Notes: generated by a model not told the origin, from the letters alone. Numbered from the stretch's first letter, positions 45,582-54,324 are shown. The stretch is DNA of 64,000 nt from Synechococcus sp. PROS-9-1 (GCF_014279775.1 NZ_CP047961.1:620001-684000); one strand, 5' to 3'. Made by a program: numbers and translations.

Positions 45582-46310
45582 ATGGCTGCCTATCGCCTCG
45601 ATGTGATCAGCCTGGCGCCGCAGGCCTTTGCGCCATTGCTTGAACTTGGGGTGATTGGTCGTGCCTTTGGAGCTGGGATTGCGGCACTGCACCTCCACAA
45701 TCCTCGCGATCACGCCATCGACCGTCATCGCAAGGTGGACGATGTGCCTTATGGAGGTGGGGCCGGCATGGTGCTGAAGCCGGAACCGGTGTTTGCGGCT
45801 TTTGAGTCGCTACCGGTTTGCTCACGACGGCGTGTGCTGTTGATGTCGCCCCAGGGACAACCCCTGCGGCAGGTTGATTTCCAGCGCTGGTCCAAGGAGT
45901 ACGACCAGTTGGTATTTCTGTGCGGTCACTATGAGGGTTTTGATGAACGCATCCGTTCACTGGCCGATGAGGAAGTGTCCATGGGGGACTTCGTGCTCAC
46001 TGGCGGTGAACTTCCGGCAATGACAATCATCAATGGGGTGGTGCGCTTGCTGCCAGGCACGGTGGGCACACCGGAATCCTTAGTGGAAGAAAGTCATAGC
46101 GATCTTTTGCTGGAGCATTCGCACTACACGCGCCCGGCGGATTTCCGCGGCATGGCCGTGCCCGATGTGCTGCGCAGTGGGGACCATGGTGCTGTGGCTC
46201 TTTGGCGGCAGCAGCAGCGTGAGCAGCGCACCTTGGAACGCCGGCCAGATCTATGGAATCGTTGGCAGCAGATGCATCATCCAACAAACAATCCACCTCA
46301 AGCGGACTGA
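45582..46310 (+). CDS. trmD: tRNA (guanine-N1)-methyltransferase
   Basis: SPOUT methyltransferase for m1G37. Seen: DVISLAPQAFAPLLELGVIG, DDVPYGGGAGMVLKPEPVF, the SAM-knot VFLCGHYEGFDERI and FVLTGGELPAMTIINGVVR, and HYTRPADFRGMAVPDVL. 242 residues. Unusually, it is downstream of era and the lyase and not with rpsP. Confidence 0.96.
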   Translation: MAAYRLDVISLAPQAFAPLLELGVIGRAFGAGIAALHLHNPRDHAIDRHRKVDDVPYGGGAGMVLKPEPVFAAFESLPVCSRRRVLLMSPQGQPLRQVDFQRWSKEYDQLVFLCGHYEGFDERIRSLADEEVSMGDFVLTGGELPAMTIINGVVRLLPGTVGTPESLVEESHSDLLLEHSHYTRPADFRGMAVPDVLRSGDHGAVALWRQQQREQRTLERRPDLWNRWQQMHHPTNNPPQAD

Positions 46311-46321
46311 TCCTGGTGACA

Positions 46322-46801
46322 TCAGTCTTCCCGGTCAAGATCATCTGACCATTCCTGTGTTGGTGGAGCCACGAGAAGAATGTCGGCATCCTTGTTGTTC
46401 ATTTGAATCACAAGTATTTTTTTGGGATTGGTGTTGAATCCCTTTCTTGCTGTGTTGATGGCATCAACCAGATCGTCGACGGTTGCATAGCAATCACGTG
46501 CAATATCATTTTTTGCTTCGTTGTATAGGGCGAGGAACTCCTCTGCCTCCTGATCTATGGCTTCAAGCATTGCCTGCATGGCTTTTTCTGGACCAACTTT
46601 TTTAGCAAGACTCATGTAGCGCTTCATTTGTGGTGTTGCTAATGCCGTGGATACTCTTAGGTGGTTTGTGAGGTTGGATAATGTTGTTTCCATTAACTCA
46701 CCCCTTTGGTCGATCACGATGCATGGAGCGGTGAGATCAAAGGCGATCATGCCTTGTAGCTTTTGCCAGTGGCGCTCAATCTCACTCCAGTTTTTTTTCA
46801 T
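46322..46801 (-). CDS. Hypothetical protein
   Basis: 159 residues, no known family. Seen: helical, mixed charge, starting KKNWSEIERHWQKLQGMIAF, a possible strand APCIVIDQRGEL, a long helical part (EAIDQEAEEFLALYNEAKND) and a C-terminal strand KKILVIQMNNKDADILLVA. Converges with trmD, 11 nt gap. A perfect 14-bp inverted repeat lies 21 nt upstream of its ATG (46823-46855), which may control it. Confidence 0.6.
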   Translation of the reverse strand: MKKNWSEIERHWQKLQGMIAFDLTAPCIVIDQRGELMETTLSNLTNHLRVSTALATPQMKRYMSLAKKVGPEKAMQAMLEAIDQEAEEFLALYNEAKNDIARDCYATVDDLVDAINTARKGFNTNPKKILVIQMNNKDADILLVAPPTQEWSDDLDRED

Positions 46802-46822
46802 GTTTATAGTTGATTTAGCTTT

Positions 46823-46855
46823 TTACATTTGGCATCTGACTGATGCCAAATGTAA
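46823..46855. promoter_or_regulatory. Perfect 14-bp inverted repeat
   Basis: TTACATTTGGCATC, 5-nt spacer, GATGCCAAATGTAA. It lies 21 nt upstream of the minus-strand ATG at 46801. No T-run follows on either strand in the right place for a terminator, so an operator or leader-RNA hairpin is more likely. Confidence 0.55.
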
Positions 46856-47486
46856 CCGCGATTCACTTGGGGATAGTGAACTCACTGGTTGAAAACGTGT
46901 CGCCAGTATCGAAAGCTAATGTGAATGATTCGTCGATGGCGGTGTGGAGAATTCATTCCTCCATGGGCTGAGCCCAATGACCCTGGGCACACCGATCAAG
47001 ACCTGCTCCTACCGATCATCGCTTTGGGATGGAGATCAACCGACGCCTTAGCGCTGAGGCACGCCATTCCTAATTTCGGTGGTTTTTGCTGTGATGGCAA
47101 TGCGCCTTTACACCGATGGCAAGTGTGCGCTGTTGGCACAAACTATGGACATCGAGATCGGAGGCGCTTTGACAGACGACACTCCACCTGAGTCATCAGC
47201 AGAAGCAAGCTGACTTCAGGTCCCTGCTCCAACAGTCTCAACAAGACGTGGGTTGTTCCTTTGGTAGGCAATGCCTTGCGCGCCATGCCAATCGATGCTC
47301 CATCTGCACCGTCTTAGGTGCCCTACGGAGAACACGACCCCACACCTAGAGCCCCGGCCCCAGGTGATCCTGCAGACAGTCGCTTCGCACCACCCCTTTC
47401 AGTTCACTGTGTTCGATACGAGGTTCAGGCTTCCGCGATACAGGTTCACTGATTAATGGTTTGCGATATGCATAAACGAGCGAGTT

Positions 47487-47518
47487 AGGCCGTCTCTTCC
47501 ATCCGGGAGGGGCGGCCT
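47487..47518 (+). promoter_or_regulatory. GC-rich hairpin upstream of the TerB-like gene
   Basis: AGGCCGTCTCTTCC and GGGAGGGGCGGCCT pair over 14 positions (several G-T pairs) around ATCC. Followed by CTCTTC, not a clean T-run. It could be a terminator remnant or leader structure. Confidence 0.4.
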
Positions 47519-47591
47519 CTCTTCATGGAGGCATGCGCTGAATGGGGCTCATGCTATTTGTTATTGAAGGAAGAACTTTCGGATTTAAGTG

Positions 47592-48146
47592 ATGGCAGAC
47601 AACAAGATGACGAAGAAAACGATGGATACGTTGCTCGAGATTGCTAAATTAATTGCCTTGAGTGATGGAAATATTTCAAAGGAAGAGGCGCAATTGATCC
47701 GCGATCTTCCCCAACAGTTGTCTGTTGATACGGTTGAGGCTGATCTTGTTCATCCAGCAGAAGGTTCAACGCTCAGTCTCAAAGAGCTGGTAGGGGCCTT
47801 AACAACCCATGAAGATCGTTGTCTTGCTGCTCGAGTGGCCTATCTCGTGGCCGCTGTTTCAAGACAGCCCCGTGATTGCCTCAAGATCAATCCCGATGAA
47901 CGACGCGTGTATCAAGAACTCCTTAAGGAGCTCAATCTGTCAAAGGATGAGCTTGAGGGAATCGAGTCCTCAGCCAAGCAACAGCTAAATCAAAACCGCT
48001 CACCGATCAGGCTTGTTTTAGATGTGATATTTGGAGATGAAAAATTGCCTGATCTTCTTATCGAAAAGCTTTATTATGCTGAAGGCCGGCAACATCCAGG
48101 CCATCCGCTTCATGGGTCCTATGTAGGGCTGAATGCTGATGCTTAA
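47592..48146 (+). CDS. TerB-like domain protein
   Basis: 184 residues. Seen: an N-terminal segment matching the TerB/DjlA-N helical domain (IAKLIALSDGNISKEEAQLI, with acidic residues as in metal-binding TerB), a second repeat-like helical part (RVAYLVAAVSRQ, INPDERRVYQELLKELNLS), and a C-terminal tail with GDEKLPDLLIEKLYY. The role of such domains in cyanobacteria is not known. ATG 47592 is chosen over GTG 47589. Confidence 0.65.
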   Translation: MADNKMTKKTMDTLLEIAKLIALSDGNISKEEAQLIRDLPQQLSVDTVEADLVHPAEGSTLSLKELVGALTTHEDRCLAARVAYLVAAVSRQPRDCLKINPDERRVYQELLKELNLSKDELEGIESSAKQQLNQNRSPIRLVLDVIFGDEKLPDLLIEKLYYAEGRQHPGHPLHGSYVGLNADA

Positions 48147-48380
48147 GGATAGGTTGATTGGATTTGATCTGGTCTGTTTGCTTGATTCTTTAAAACGATA
48201 TTGGTGGTGATTGTGTTGGTCCTGGTCGCTCTTTGTAAAAGGTGCTCTGAGTTGCGCTCTTCAAAACAGCGTCATTGCTCGTGGTGTTGGTGCTGCCCTT
48301 AAAATCGAGCATTGAATATGCATTCATCGGTCGTTGTGGCAGGTGAATGAGATCGTTTCGGCCCGTTTCAAACCCTCTTG

Positions 48381-48881
48381 ATGACCTCTTCGGTTCCGTC
48401 CCTTCGAATCGGCAACGGCTATGACATCCACCGTTTGGTGCCGGGCCGGCCTCTGATTCTTGGTGGTCAGCAGCTTGAGCATCCAGCAGGGCTAGGCCTC
48501 GATGGTCACAGCGATGCTGATGTGTTGGTGCACGCGATCATGGACGCCCTTTTGGGGGCGCTCTCTTTGGGTGACATCGGCAAATATTTTCCTCCCGACG
48601 ATCCTCAATGGAAAGGAGCCGACAGTCTCTTGCTCCTGGAGCAGGTTGTGGCTTTGGTGAAGGGGCGTGGCTGGGGCGTGGTCAATGTGGATGCGGTGTT
48701 GATCGCCGAGCGGCCCAAACTCAAGCCCCACATTGAGGCGATGCGATCGGCCATCGCTCTCAGGATTGGGGTTGCTCCAGATCAGGTGGGCGTGAAAGCC
48801 ACCACCAATGAAAAACTCGGCCCTGAAGGTCGGGAAGAGGGAATCTCTTGTCAGGCCGTGGCCCTGTTGCAGGCGCTTTGA
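48381..48881 (+). CDS. ispF: 2-C-methyl-D-erythritol 2,4-cyclodiphosphate synthase
   Basis: Isoprenoid (MEP pathway) enzyme, trimeric zinc enzyme. Seen: [20 protein letters not shown] (zinc ligands D and H), [32 protein letters not shown] and the C-terminal [17 protein letters not shown]. 166 residues. Its TGA overlaps the ATG of the next gene by one base (TGATG). Confidence 0.97.
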   Translation: MTSSVPSLRIGNGYDIHRLVPGRPLILGGQQLEHPAGLGLDGHSDADVLVHAIMDALLGALSLGDIGKYFPPDDPQWKGADSLLLLEQVVALVKGRGWGVVNVDAVLIAERPKLKPHIEAMRSAIALRIGVAPDQVGVKATTNEKLGPEGREEGISCQAVALLQAL

Positions 48882-49339
48882 TGCAAAGCCTTTTGCAGCG
48901 ATTCCAGCCATTGATGATTAGGGTCGCCACTCTGCTTTGTGTGGCTTTCGTGCTGATGGGTCAATCGGCTGATGTCCGTTTCGCTGCTTTTGCTGATCCT
49001 GAGGGCGGATATGACGTTGCTGTGATTGAGCATCTGCGCATCTCAGTGCCAAAGCAAGGGCGTCAGGCCTGGCTGGAAGCGGAGCGAGGCAGCTGGGAGC
49101 CTTGGTTGGAGCAACAAACGGGTTTTCTTGGTCGTGATCTGCTTTGGGACCCTGAAACGGAAGAGGGCACCCTCTTGATTCGCTGGTCGAGTCGTCAGGC
49201 TTGGAAAGCGATCCCCAGCGAGCAGGTGGAAGAGGTTCAAAACCGCTTTGAGCAGCTTGCTCGCGAAGCGATGGAGCTTGCTCAAGACATGGACAATCCT
49301 TTCCCCTTGGTGTTTGAAGGAGAGCTGTTACCCCCATGA
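48881..49339 (+). CDS. TIGR03792-family protein
   Basis: 152 residues, from the ATG overlapping the ispF stop. Seen: an N-terminal hydrophobic segment (LMIRVATLLCVAFVLMG), then a ferredoxin-like/monooxygenase-like domain (VAVIEHLRISVPKQGRQAWL, WEPWLEQQTGFLGRDLLWD, EEGTLLIRWSSRQAWKAIP). The family is restricted to cyanobacteria and has no known role. Its 3' end overlaps larB by 4 nt (ATGA). Confidence 0.75.
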   Translation: MQSLLQRFQPLMIRVATLLCVAFVLMGQSADVRFAAFADPEGGYDVAVIEHLRISVPKQGRQAWLEAERGSWEPWLEQQTGFLGRDLLWDPETEEGTLLIRWSSRQAWKAIPSEQVEEVQNRFEQLAREAMELAQDMDNPFPLVFEGELLPP

Positions 49340-50001
49340 GCAGCGAAGACGTCCGTCTCGACTGGCAACGGAGCGATCGTCTCGGCATCAGCGAAGCGAT
49401 CTGGGGGTTGCACAAAACGGTGGATCAGATCGTGGCCATCCTGGAAGCCTTCGCGGCCAGGGAGCAGCCAGCGTTGGTCACGCGTGTGGATGAGGCCAAG
49501 GCCAAGGCCGTTCTTCAGCGTTGCGACAGGGAGCTTGTGCGTTTTGAGGCCCGGGCTCGATGTTTGACCTCGGGAACCCCTCCTCCGTTGCGACCGGAGC
49601 TTGGGACCGTCACGGTGCTTAGCGGCGGTACCAGTGATCTCCCTATCGCCGCAGAAGCGCAACTGGCTTTGCATTGGCACGGCATTGATGCAGATCTGTT
49701 GCTGGATGTGGGGGTTGCCGGGTTGCATCGTTTGTTGGATCAACTGCCGAAGCTTCAGCAGTCGTCGGTGCTGATTGCTTGCGCTGGTATGGAAGGTGCC
49801 CTGCCAACTGTTCTTGCTGGGCTCTTGCCCCAACCGGTGATCGGCGTGCCTGTGTCTGTTGGCTATGGCGTGAGTGCTGGTGGTCGAGCCGCTCTCGATG
49901 GAATGCTGGCGAGCTGTGCTCCAGGCCTAGTGGTGGTCAATATCGACAACGGCTATGGAGCAGCGATGGCTGCCTTGCGGATTCTGCAAAGACGCACCTA
50001 A
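49336..50001 (+). CDS. larB: Nickel pincer cofactor biosynthesis protein LarB
   Basis: 221 residues with a PurE/AIRC-like domain. LarB carboxylates and hydrolyses nicotinic acid adenine dinucleotide in making the nickel-pincer cofactor. Seen: TVTVLSGGTSDLPIAAEA, LLLDVGVAGLHRLLDQLP, LIACAGMEGALPTVLAGLL, PVIGVPVSVGYGVSAGG and the C-terminal VVNIDNGYGAAMAA. LarC and LarE and any lactate racemase are not in the window, so the use of the cofactor is unknown. Translationally coupled to the upstream gene. Confidence 0.9.
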   Translation: MSSEDVRLDWQRSDRLGISEAIWGLHKTVDQIVAILEAFAAREQPALVTRVDEAKAKAVLQRCDRELVRFEARARCLTSGTPPPLRPELGTVTVLSGGTSDLPIAAEAQLALHWHGIDADLLLDVGVAGLHRLLDQLPKLQQSSVLIACAGMEGALPTVLAGLLPQPVIGVPVSVGYGVSAGGRAALDGMLASCAPGLVVVNIDNGYGAAMAALRILQRRT

Positions 50002-50002
50002 T

Positions 50003-50206
50003 TCAGGCGGGCTGCTTTTGCATGGTCATGCTGGTTTTGGAGTTTTCCGTGTGCCTTTGGCCTAAGCGCGAAAGCTCATCACTGTGCTGGCCGCATTCCG
50101 CTTTGCGCAGATGGCAAACCAGCGCGATGAGGTCGCCTTGATGGAGTTCGCCATTGGTCTGCCACTGCATGGATCTGGGGTCTATGCGTGGTGCAGTGGA
50201 GGCCAA
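50003..50206 (-). CDS. Possible small hypothetical protein
   Basis: 67 residues; 53 if started at the second methionine (MQWQTNGELHQ). Seen: LHQGDLIALVCHLRKAECG, two cysteines, hydrophilic tail. It converges with larB with one base between stops, which suits a real gene, but no family is recognised and the tail is of random character. Confidence 0.35.
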   Translation of the reverse strand: MASTAPRIDPRSMQWQTNGELHQGDLIALVCHLRKAECGQHSDELSRLGQRHTENSKTSMTMQKQPA

Positions 50207-50303
50207 GGCTCCAACAAGGAGTAGTGATTTAAACCTATTGCGTTGAATCCCTGACCGCTAGTTTGATGTCGCGAATTTGGCGGAAGATTTTCTTAAATCG
50301 AAG

Positions 50304-51281
50304 TCAAAGGTGCTGGAGGTTTGGATAGGCCATCACCAGCTCATCGGCACTGAGAACATCGCCACTTCCATCGGGTTGCCAGATCACCTCAAGGGCCATC
50401 AGGTCAGAGGAGGATGTGGAGCCAAGAATGCGCAGCGTTTCGCGTAGGGCTTCTCCACTGTCGGCTTGCTTGAGCTTCACGCTTTGGCGGCTGGCCACGA
50501 GCACGGTGACCACGATGAATTCGTTTGTGGCATCGGCATCGCCGCTGCTGCTCAACTCCGCTGTGTTGCCGTTGCGTACGCCGCCCACATTGGTGGTGAT
50601 TTCAGCGCGCAGCTTGCTGCGTTCGGTCATCGACAGGCGGTTGAACGTCGACTCTGAAGCGTTGAAGGGAACGCTGCCTGATTCCACGTTGGCGTACACC
50701 CAAAGTTCGGGCTGTCGCAGCAGGGCGAGGGTTGTTTCCTGCAGCACCCGTTGCAGGCCGGATGATGTGCTGGTGTCAGCGGATGCGGCGAGCTGACGCA
50801 GGTCTGTTTGCAGCGACTTGGCACTCGCAAGCAGTCCGATCTGCATTTGCAGCAAAGACACGGGTCCGGTGGAGAGCTCACGGGGGGCTCGATAACCACC
50901 TCCAATCGCAGGGGAACCGCCACCGCCGCCATTGCGCACGGCGTTGACCACAACACCCACGATCGCCGCGAGCACTAAGAAGCCAAACAGGCCGCCTCCA
51001 CCAAATCCAAAGATCGGGATGATGAATGGAAAGCCCATTCCGCGTCCATATCCGCGGCCGTATCCGCCGCCGTATCCACCGCCTCCATAGCTGCGGTTGT
51101 AACCCCCGCCTCTGGGCATGGACGGGGCGCGGAAGCTCCCGCCTCCGATTCGACCGCCTCGGGCGGCTTCGCTGGGTTGGGGGCTGATCAGCAGCAGGCC
51201 AACTACGAACACTGGCACCAGCAATCCCGAGAGCCAGCGTCTGATTTGACCAGCCTGGGGGCGGAGTTTGGAGGAGGCCAA
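50304..51281 (-). CDS. DUF1517 family membrane protein
   Basis: 325 residues. Seen: a signal or anchor segment (WLSGLLVPVFVVGLLLISP), a Gly/Tyr/Arg-rich stretch (GGGGYGGGYGRGYGRG), a second hydrophobic segment (GGLFGFLVLAAIVGVVVNAV), and a soluble C-terminal domain with VSLLQMQIGLLASAKSLQ and TNEFIVVTVLVASRQ. DUF1517 proteins are found in cyanobacteria and plastids; the function is unknown. Last gene of the ribF-thiE-thiS-DUF1517 series, 25 nt after thiS. Confidence 0.88.
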   Translation of the reverse strand: MASSKLRPQAGQIRRWLSGLLVPVFVVGLLLISPQPSEAARGGRIGGGSFRAPSMPRGGGYNRSYGGGGYGGGYGRGYGRGMGFPFIIPIFGFGGGGLFGFLVLAAIVGVVVNAVRNGGGGGSPAIGGGYRAPRELSTGPVSLLQMQIGLLASAKSLQTDLRQLAASADTSTSSGLQRVLQETTLALLRQPELWVYANVESGSVPFNASESTFNRLSMTERSKLRAEITTNVGGVRNGNTAELSSSGDADATNEFIVVTVLVASRQSVKLKQADSGEALRETLRILGSTSSSDLMALEVIWQPDGSGDVLSADELVMAYPNLQHL

Positions 51282-51306
51282 GACGGCATATCACACTCCG
51301 ATAACT

Positions 51307-51513
51307 CTAGGAACCACCGCCCACGATGGTGACGATCTCGAGGTTGTCACCATCTTTGACTTGCTGGGCTTCCCAGCGTTCCGGGGTGAGGATCAGTCCG
51401 TTGTATTCGACGACGACCAGTCGAGGGTGGTGCCCAAGCTGCTGGATCACTTGATCCAGAGTTGTGGCTGAGGGATCAAGGCGGCGAAGTTCGCCGTTCA
51501 CCGTGAGTTGCAT
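51307..51513 (-). CDS. thiS: Sulfur carrier protein ThiS
   Basis: Ubiquitin-fold sulfur carrier for the thiazole of thiamine. Seen: 68 residues, MQLTVNGELRRLDPSATTL, LVVVEYNGLILTPERW and the C-terminal LEIVTIVGGGS. The active form ends in Gly-Gly, so the final serine would need removal or be tolerated; many cyanobacterial ThiS end this way. 30 nt downstream of thiE. Confidence 0.93.
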   Translation of the reverse strand: MQLTVNGELRRLDPSATTLDQVIQQLGHHPRLVVVEYNGLILTPERWEAQQVKDGDNLEIVTIVGGGS

Positions 51514-51543
51514 GGAACCGAAATAAGACCGAAGTAAGGGCTG

Positions 51544-52605
51544 TTAAGAAAGAGCTTGGAGCAGGGTCCGGCTCGCTTCTTCCGGATGATTGGATCCCAT
51601 GATCGCGCTCACCACGGCAACGCGCTGAGCACCTGCAGCACGAACCGAGGGGATTGTCTCAACATCGATGCCACCGATCGCAAACCAGGGCACGGCGGCA
51701 TGAAGACTGGCTTCCGTCACCCAGCTCAGGCCGGCTGGTCTGCGATCACGTTTGGTAGCGGTGGCGAAGACGGGGCCAACGCCCAGATAATCGGCGCCCT
51801 CTTTCTGGGCGGCGAGCAGGTGCTCGAGGCAGTGGGTGCTGCGTCCAAGCAAGCGCTCTGGGCCGAGCAGCTGTCTCGCCTCTGAGAGGGGGAGGTCGTC
51901 CTGGCCGAGATGCACGCCATCGGCATCCACCAAGAGCGCGAGATCAATGCGGTCGTTGATGATGAACAGGGCCTCAAAGCGACTGCACAGTGTTTTCAGG
52001 GCTTGCGCTTCAAGCAGGCGTTGTTGGTCATTGCCCTGTTTGCGCCGGTACTGAACCAGGCTGACGCCGGCCACCAGAGCGGCTTCAACCCCCTGAAGCA
52101 ATCGCTCCAGGTTGTTGTCTCGATCGGGATCCGTAATCAGGCAAAGCTTGGCGGCCTCGAGGCGTTCCTGCCTGTGCTGACGCCCGCAGGCTTCGAGAAT
52201 GCGTACCTCAAGGTCATAGAGCCCGTAGCGGATCTCAGCTGAAGTGCTGGCTAGGGCTGGATCGAGATTGCGCCCGAATTCCTCCAAGACGCGCAGGGCT
52301 TCCTGCACACGGCTGGCATTGGCTTTAACAATCGCTTGGGCGGTGCCACGATTCGCTTGAGCGGGATGGCCCAGGCCGGCGGCAACGTCTGTTGCCGTGG
52401 AACGGGCGCGGCGGTAGCGATCGTGATGCTGTTGCCCCAGTCGCTGCCGCCAGTCTTTTAGCGGCACGACGAGATCGTCTCGATCCAGACCAAACCGACA
52501 CCAGTCTTCAATGACACGCAGCCCTTCTCGTGCTCGATCCAGGTTGGCGTCGATCAGCCGTGCCACTCGCAGGTTGGCGTCTGCTTCGACAACCATCGGC
52601 TCCAT
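51544..52605 (-). CDS. thiE: Thiamine-phosphate synthase with N-terminal ThiD2-like domain
   Basis: 353 residues from ATG 52605 (MEPMVVEADANLR). The N-terminal ~150 residues match the domain fused to ThiE in cyanobacteria (ANLDRAREGLRVIEDWCRFG, RVQEALRVLEEFGRNLDP), called ThiD2 and linked to HMP-phosphate kinase activity. The C-terminal half is ThiE: CLITDPDRD, LVQYRRKQGNDQQRL, FIINDRIDLALLVDADGVHL, GRSTHCLEHLL, YLGVGPVFATATKRD and FAIGGIDVETIP. Joins HMP-PP and thiazole phosphate. Confidence 0.93.
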   Translation of the reverse strand: MEPMVVEADANLRVARLIDANLDRAREGLRVIEDWCRFGLDRDDLVVPLKDWRQRLGQQHHDRYRRARSTATDVAAGLGHPAQANRGTAQAIVKANASRVQEALRVLEEFGRNLDPALASTSAEIRYGLYDLEVRILEACGRQHRQERLEAAKLCLITDPDRDNNLERLLQGVEAALVAGVSLVQYRRKQGNDQQRLLEAQALKTLCSRFEALFIINDRIDLALLVDADGVHLGQDDLPLSEARQLLGPERLLGRSTHCLEHLLAAQKEGADYLGVGPVFATATKRDRRPAGLSWVTEASLHAAVPWFAIGGIDVETIPSVRAAGAQRVAVVSAIMGSNHPEEASRTLLQALS

Positions 52606-52641
52606 GGCAGTCTGAGAAGGATCGCATGCTCCACGGCGGCC

Positions 52642-52761
52642 ATGGACAACAGCGGATCCGAGAGCTCCATGCACGTGCTGGTTTGGGGGATCATTCTCCT
52701 AGGCGGTGTTGGTGTGTTCATCGTCTGGGGACTGTCGAACGCTTACCCAGCTGGGGCTTGA
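52642..52761 (+). CDS. Small single-pass membrane protein
   Basis: 39 residues: a short polar N-terminus (DNSGSESSM), a membrane segment (VLVWGIILLGGVGVFIVWGL) and a tail SNAYPAGA. It lies in the thiE-ribF gap on the opposite strand, starting 37 nt from the thiE start and overlapping the 3' end of ribF by 19 nt. Size and layout resemble small thylakoid subunits, but I recognise no named one. Confidence 0.5.
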   Translation: MDNSGSESSMHVLVWGIILLGGVGVFIVWGLSNAYPAGA

Positions 52762-53735
52762 AGCCGTTGACGTGCTGCTTCGGCGTCCTTTCCGATTTGT
52801 GCACTGAGCTCATCGAGGCCCGAAAAGCGTTGTTGTCCGCGTAGCCGTTCCACCGGTTCCACGACAAGCTCCTGGCCGACCAGTTCAATGCGCCTGTCGA
52901 GCAGATGCACCTCAACGGCTGAAGGAGCGTTGGGATCCACGGTGGGCTGGGGGCCGAGATTCATCACGGCCGGCAGTGCTTCGCTATCACTTCCTTCGCC
53001 AACGCACCCTTTGCCATCGCGTTGCGTCCAGGCGCGGGCGGCATAGACACCAAGCCCTGGCAAAAACTTGCGCCCATCCACTTGCAGATTGGCGGTGGGC
53101 CAGCCCAAATCACGCCCTAGGCCGCGACCGCGCACCACCGTTCCCCGGAAGCGGTAGGGGCGGCCGAGCAGCGCGCTAGCGGTTTGTAGGTCGCCATTTG
53201 CGAGTGCTTCGCGAATGCGGCTGCTGCTCATCCGTCCTCCGGCATCCTCCAGAATCGCCAACACCGACACCTGAACCCCAGCGGCTTCCGCTAAGGCCCG
53301 CAGCGTGTTGGTATCGCCTTCCCGGCCCCGACCGAATCGGAAATTGGCCCCTACGGCGATTTGTTGCGCCTTGAGGCAACCGAGCAGCACCTGCTCTACA
53401 AATTCGGCGGCACTGAGCTGCGCTAGTTGGCGGTTGAAAGGCACCAAGACCAGCTGCTGGATGCCAAGCGGCTCAAGGAGCTCGAGCTTCTCTTCTGGGA
53501 GATCGAGGCGCAGACGTGGTTCACCGTGGAGCACTTCGCGTGGGTGCGGCCAGAAGCTCACCACCGTGGGAATGGCATTGAGGTGATCCGTTTTGGTCAC
53601 AGACGCGATCACCCGCCGATGACCCGCATGGAGGCCGTCGAAGCTGCCCAACGCCAGGGTGGTGGGGGTTTTGGCCTGCTGTGGAGAGCAGAGAGAAATC
53701 AACGGCGTTGTGCACGGATCTGTGGTTGATGGCAA
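52743..53735 (-). CDS. ribF: Bifunctional riboflavin kinase / FAD synthetase
   Basis: Makes FMN and FAD. Seen: nucleotidyl-transferase motif TLALGSFDGLHAGHRRVIA, ISGSRIRE-type MSSSRIREALANGD, then the kinase domain YRFRGTVVRGRGLGRDLGWPTANLQVDG, MNLGPQPTV and VEVHLLDRRIELVGQELVVE. 330 residues. First gene of the ribF-thiE-thiS-DUF1517 set. Confidence 0.95.
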   Translation of the reverse strand: MPSTTDPCTTPLISLCSPQQAKTPTTLALGSFDGLHAGHRRVIASVTKTDHLNAIPTVVSFWPHPREVLHGEPRLRLDLPEEKLELLEPLGIQQLVLVPFNRQLAQLSAAEFVEQVLLGCLKAQQIAVGANFRFGRGREGDTNTLRALAEAAGVQVSVLAILEDAGGRMSSSRIREALANGDLQTASALLGRPYRFRGTVVRGRGLGRDLGWPTANLQVDGRKFLPGLGVYAARAWTQRDGKGCVGEGSDSEALPAVMNLGPQPTVDPNAPSAVEVHLLDRRIELVGQELVVEPVERLRGQQRFSGLDELSAQIGKDAEAARQRLQAPAG

Positions 53736-53762
53736 GTTTGGACGACAGACCTCCTACATCGC

Positions 53763-54323
53763 ATGGCCGATCGGCTCGATCTCCAACTGCTCGCTCTTGG
53801 CTTGCGCCGCACCGCTTGGATTCGCTTTTGGACGCAAACCGGCCTGGGAATTGTGATTTTGGGGGTGTTGATGTTCAACAACATCGGCGGCAGTTTGAGC
53901 AGAAATGCCGATAAAGCCTTGGGATTAGGGCCGGGCCTTTCGTTGACCACCCTTGCGTTTTTAGTGTTGTTATTCAGTCTTTGGCAGAGCTGGTTGGTGG
54001 TCCGGCTGGGACGGGCGTTGGCGAGTGGTGCGCGACCCAGTCGAGGCGAGGCCAGTCGCACGATCAAGCGCAGTTTGTTCGCTGATCTGTTGGGCCTGGT
54101 GTTTGCCGCTGTGGGCTATCAATCCTTGGCTGGTGCCCTGTTTGTGCAGGCCTCGATGCAGACGCCAGGCATTGCCATTGGAGCAAGGGGAGCGGGAGAA
54201 AATATGGCGATCACCTCCCTGGAGATGCTTTCGGTGCTGAGCAACACGCAGGTGTTGTTTGCTCATCTCATTGGTTTGCTGTTCTCGCTTTGGATGCTGC
54301 AGCGGATTTATCGCACGAGCTGA
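53763..54323 (+). CDS. DUF3611 family membrane protein
   Basis: 186 residues, four membrane segments. Seen: LGLRRTAWIRFWTQTGLGIV, LTTLAFLVLLFSLWQSWLV, a conserved SRGEASRTIKRSLFADLLGLV, and a C-terminal LFAHLIGLLFSLWMLQRIY. Found in cyanobacteria and plastids; role unknown. Divergent from ribF by 27 nt and convergent with surE with one base between. Confidence 0.85.
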   Translation: MADRLDLQLLALGLRRTAWIRFWTQTGLGIVILGVLMFNNIGGSLSRNADKALGLGPGLSLTTLAFLVLLFSLWQSWLVVRLGRALASGARPSRGEASRTIKRSLFADLLGLVFAAVGYQSLAGALFVQASMQTPGIAIGARGAGENMAITSLEMLSVLSNTQVLFAHLIGLLFSLWMLQRIYRTS

Positions 54324-54324
54324 G

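Larger units (their letters stand above)
46802..47591. other. Gene-poor interval with hairpins
   Basis: 790 nt between a minus-strand and a plus-strand gene. It holds the 14-bp inverted repeat at 46823-46855, a 39-codon ORF at 47094-47213 (MAMRLYTDGKCALL, weak), and a GC-rich hairpin at 47487-47518 about 75 nt before the TerB-like gene. I see no convincing gene or tRNA. Confidence 0.4.

Noticed and set aside
44649-45728. 359-codon minus-strand ORF opposite era and the lyase gene
   Set aside because: It is a shadow of well-supported genes on the plus strand; its His/Arg/Gln-rich sequence has no domain and it spans two genes.
47094-47213. 39-codon ORF in the gene-poor interval
   Set aside because: No domain, no partner, weak start; may be a decayed fragment.
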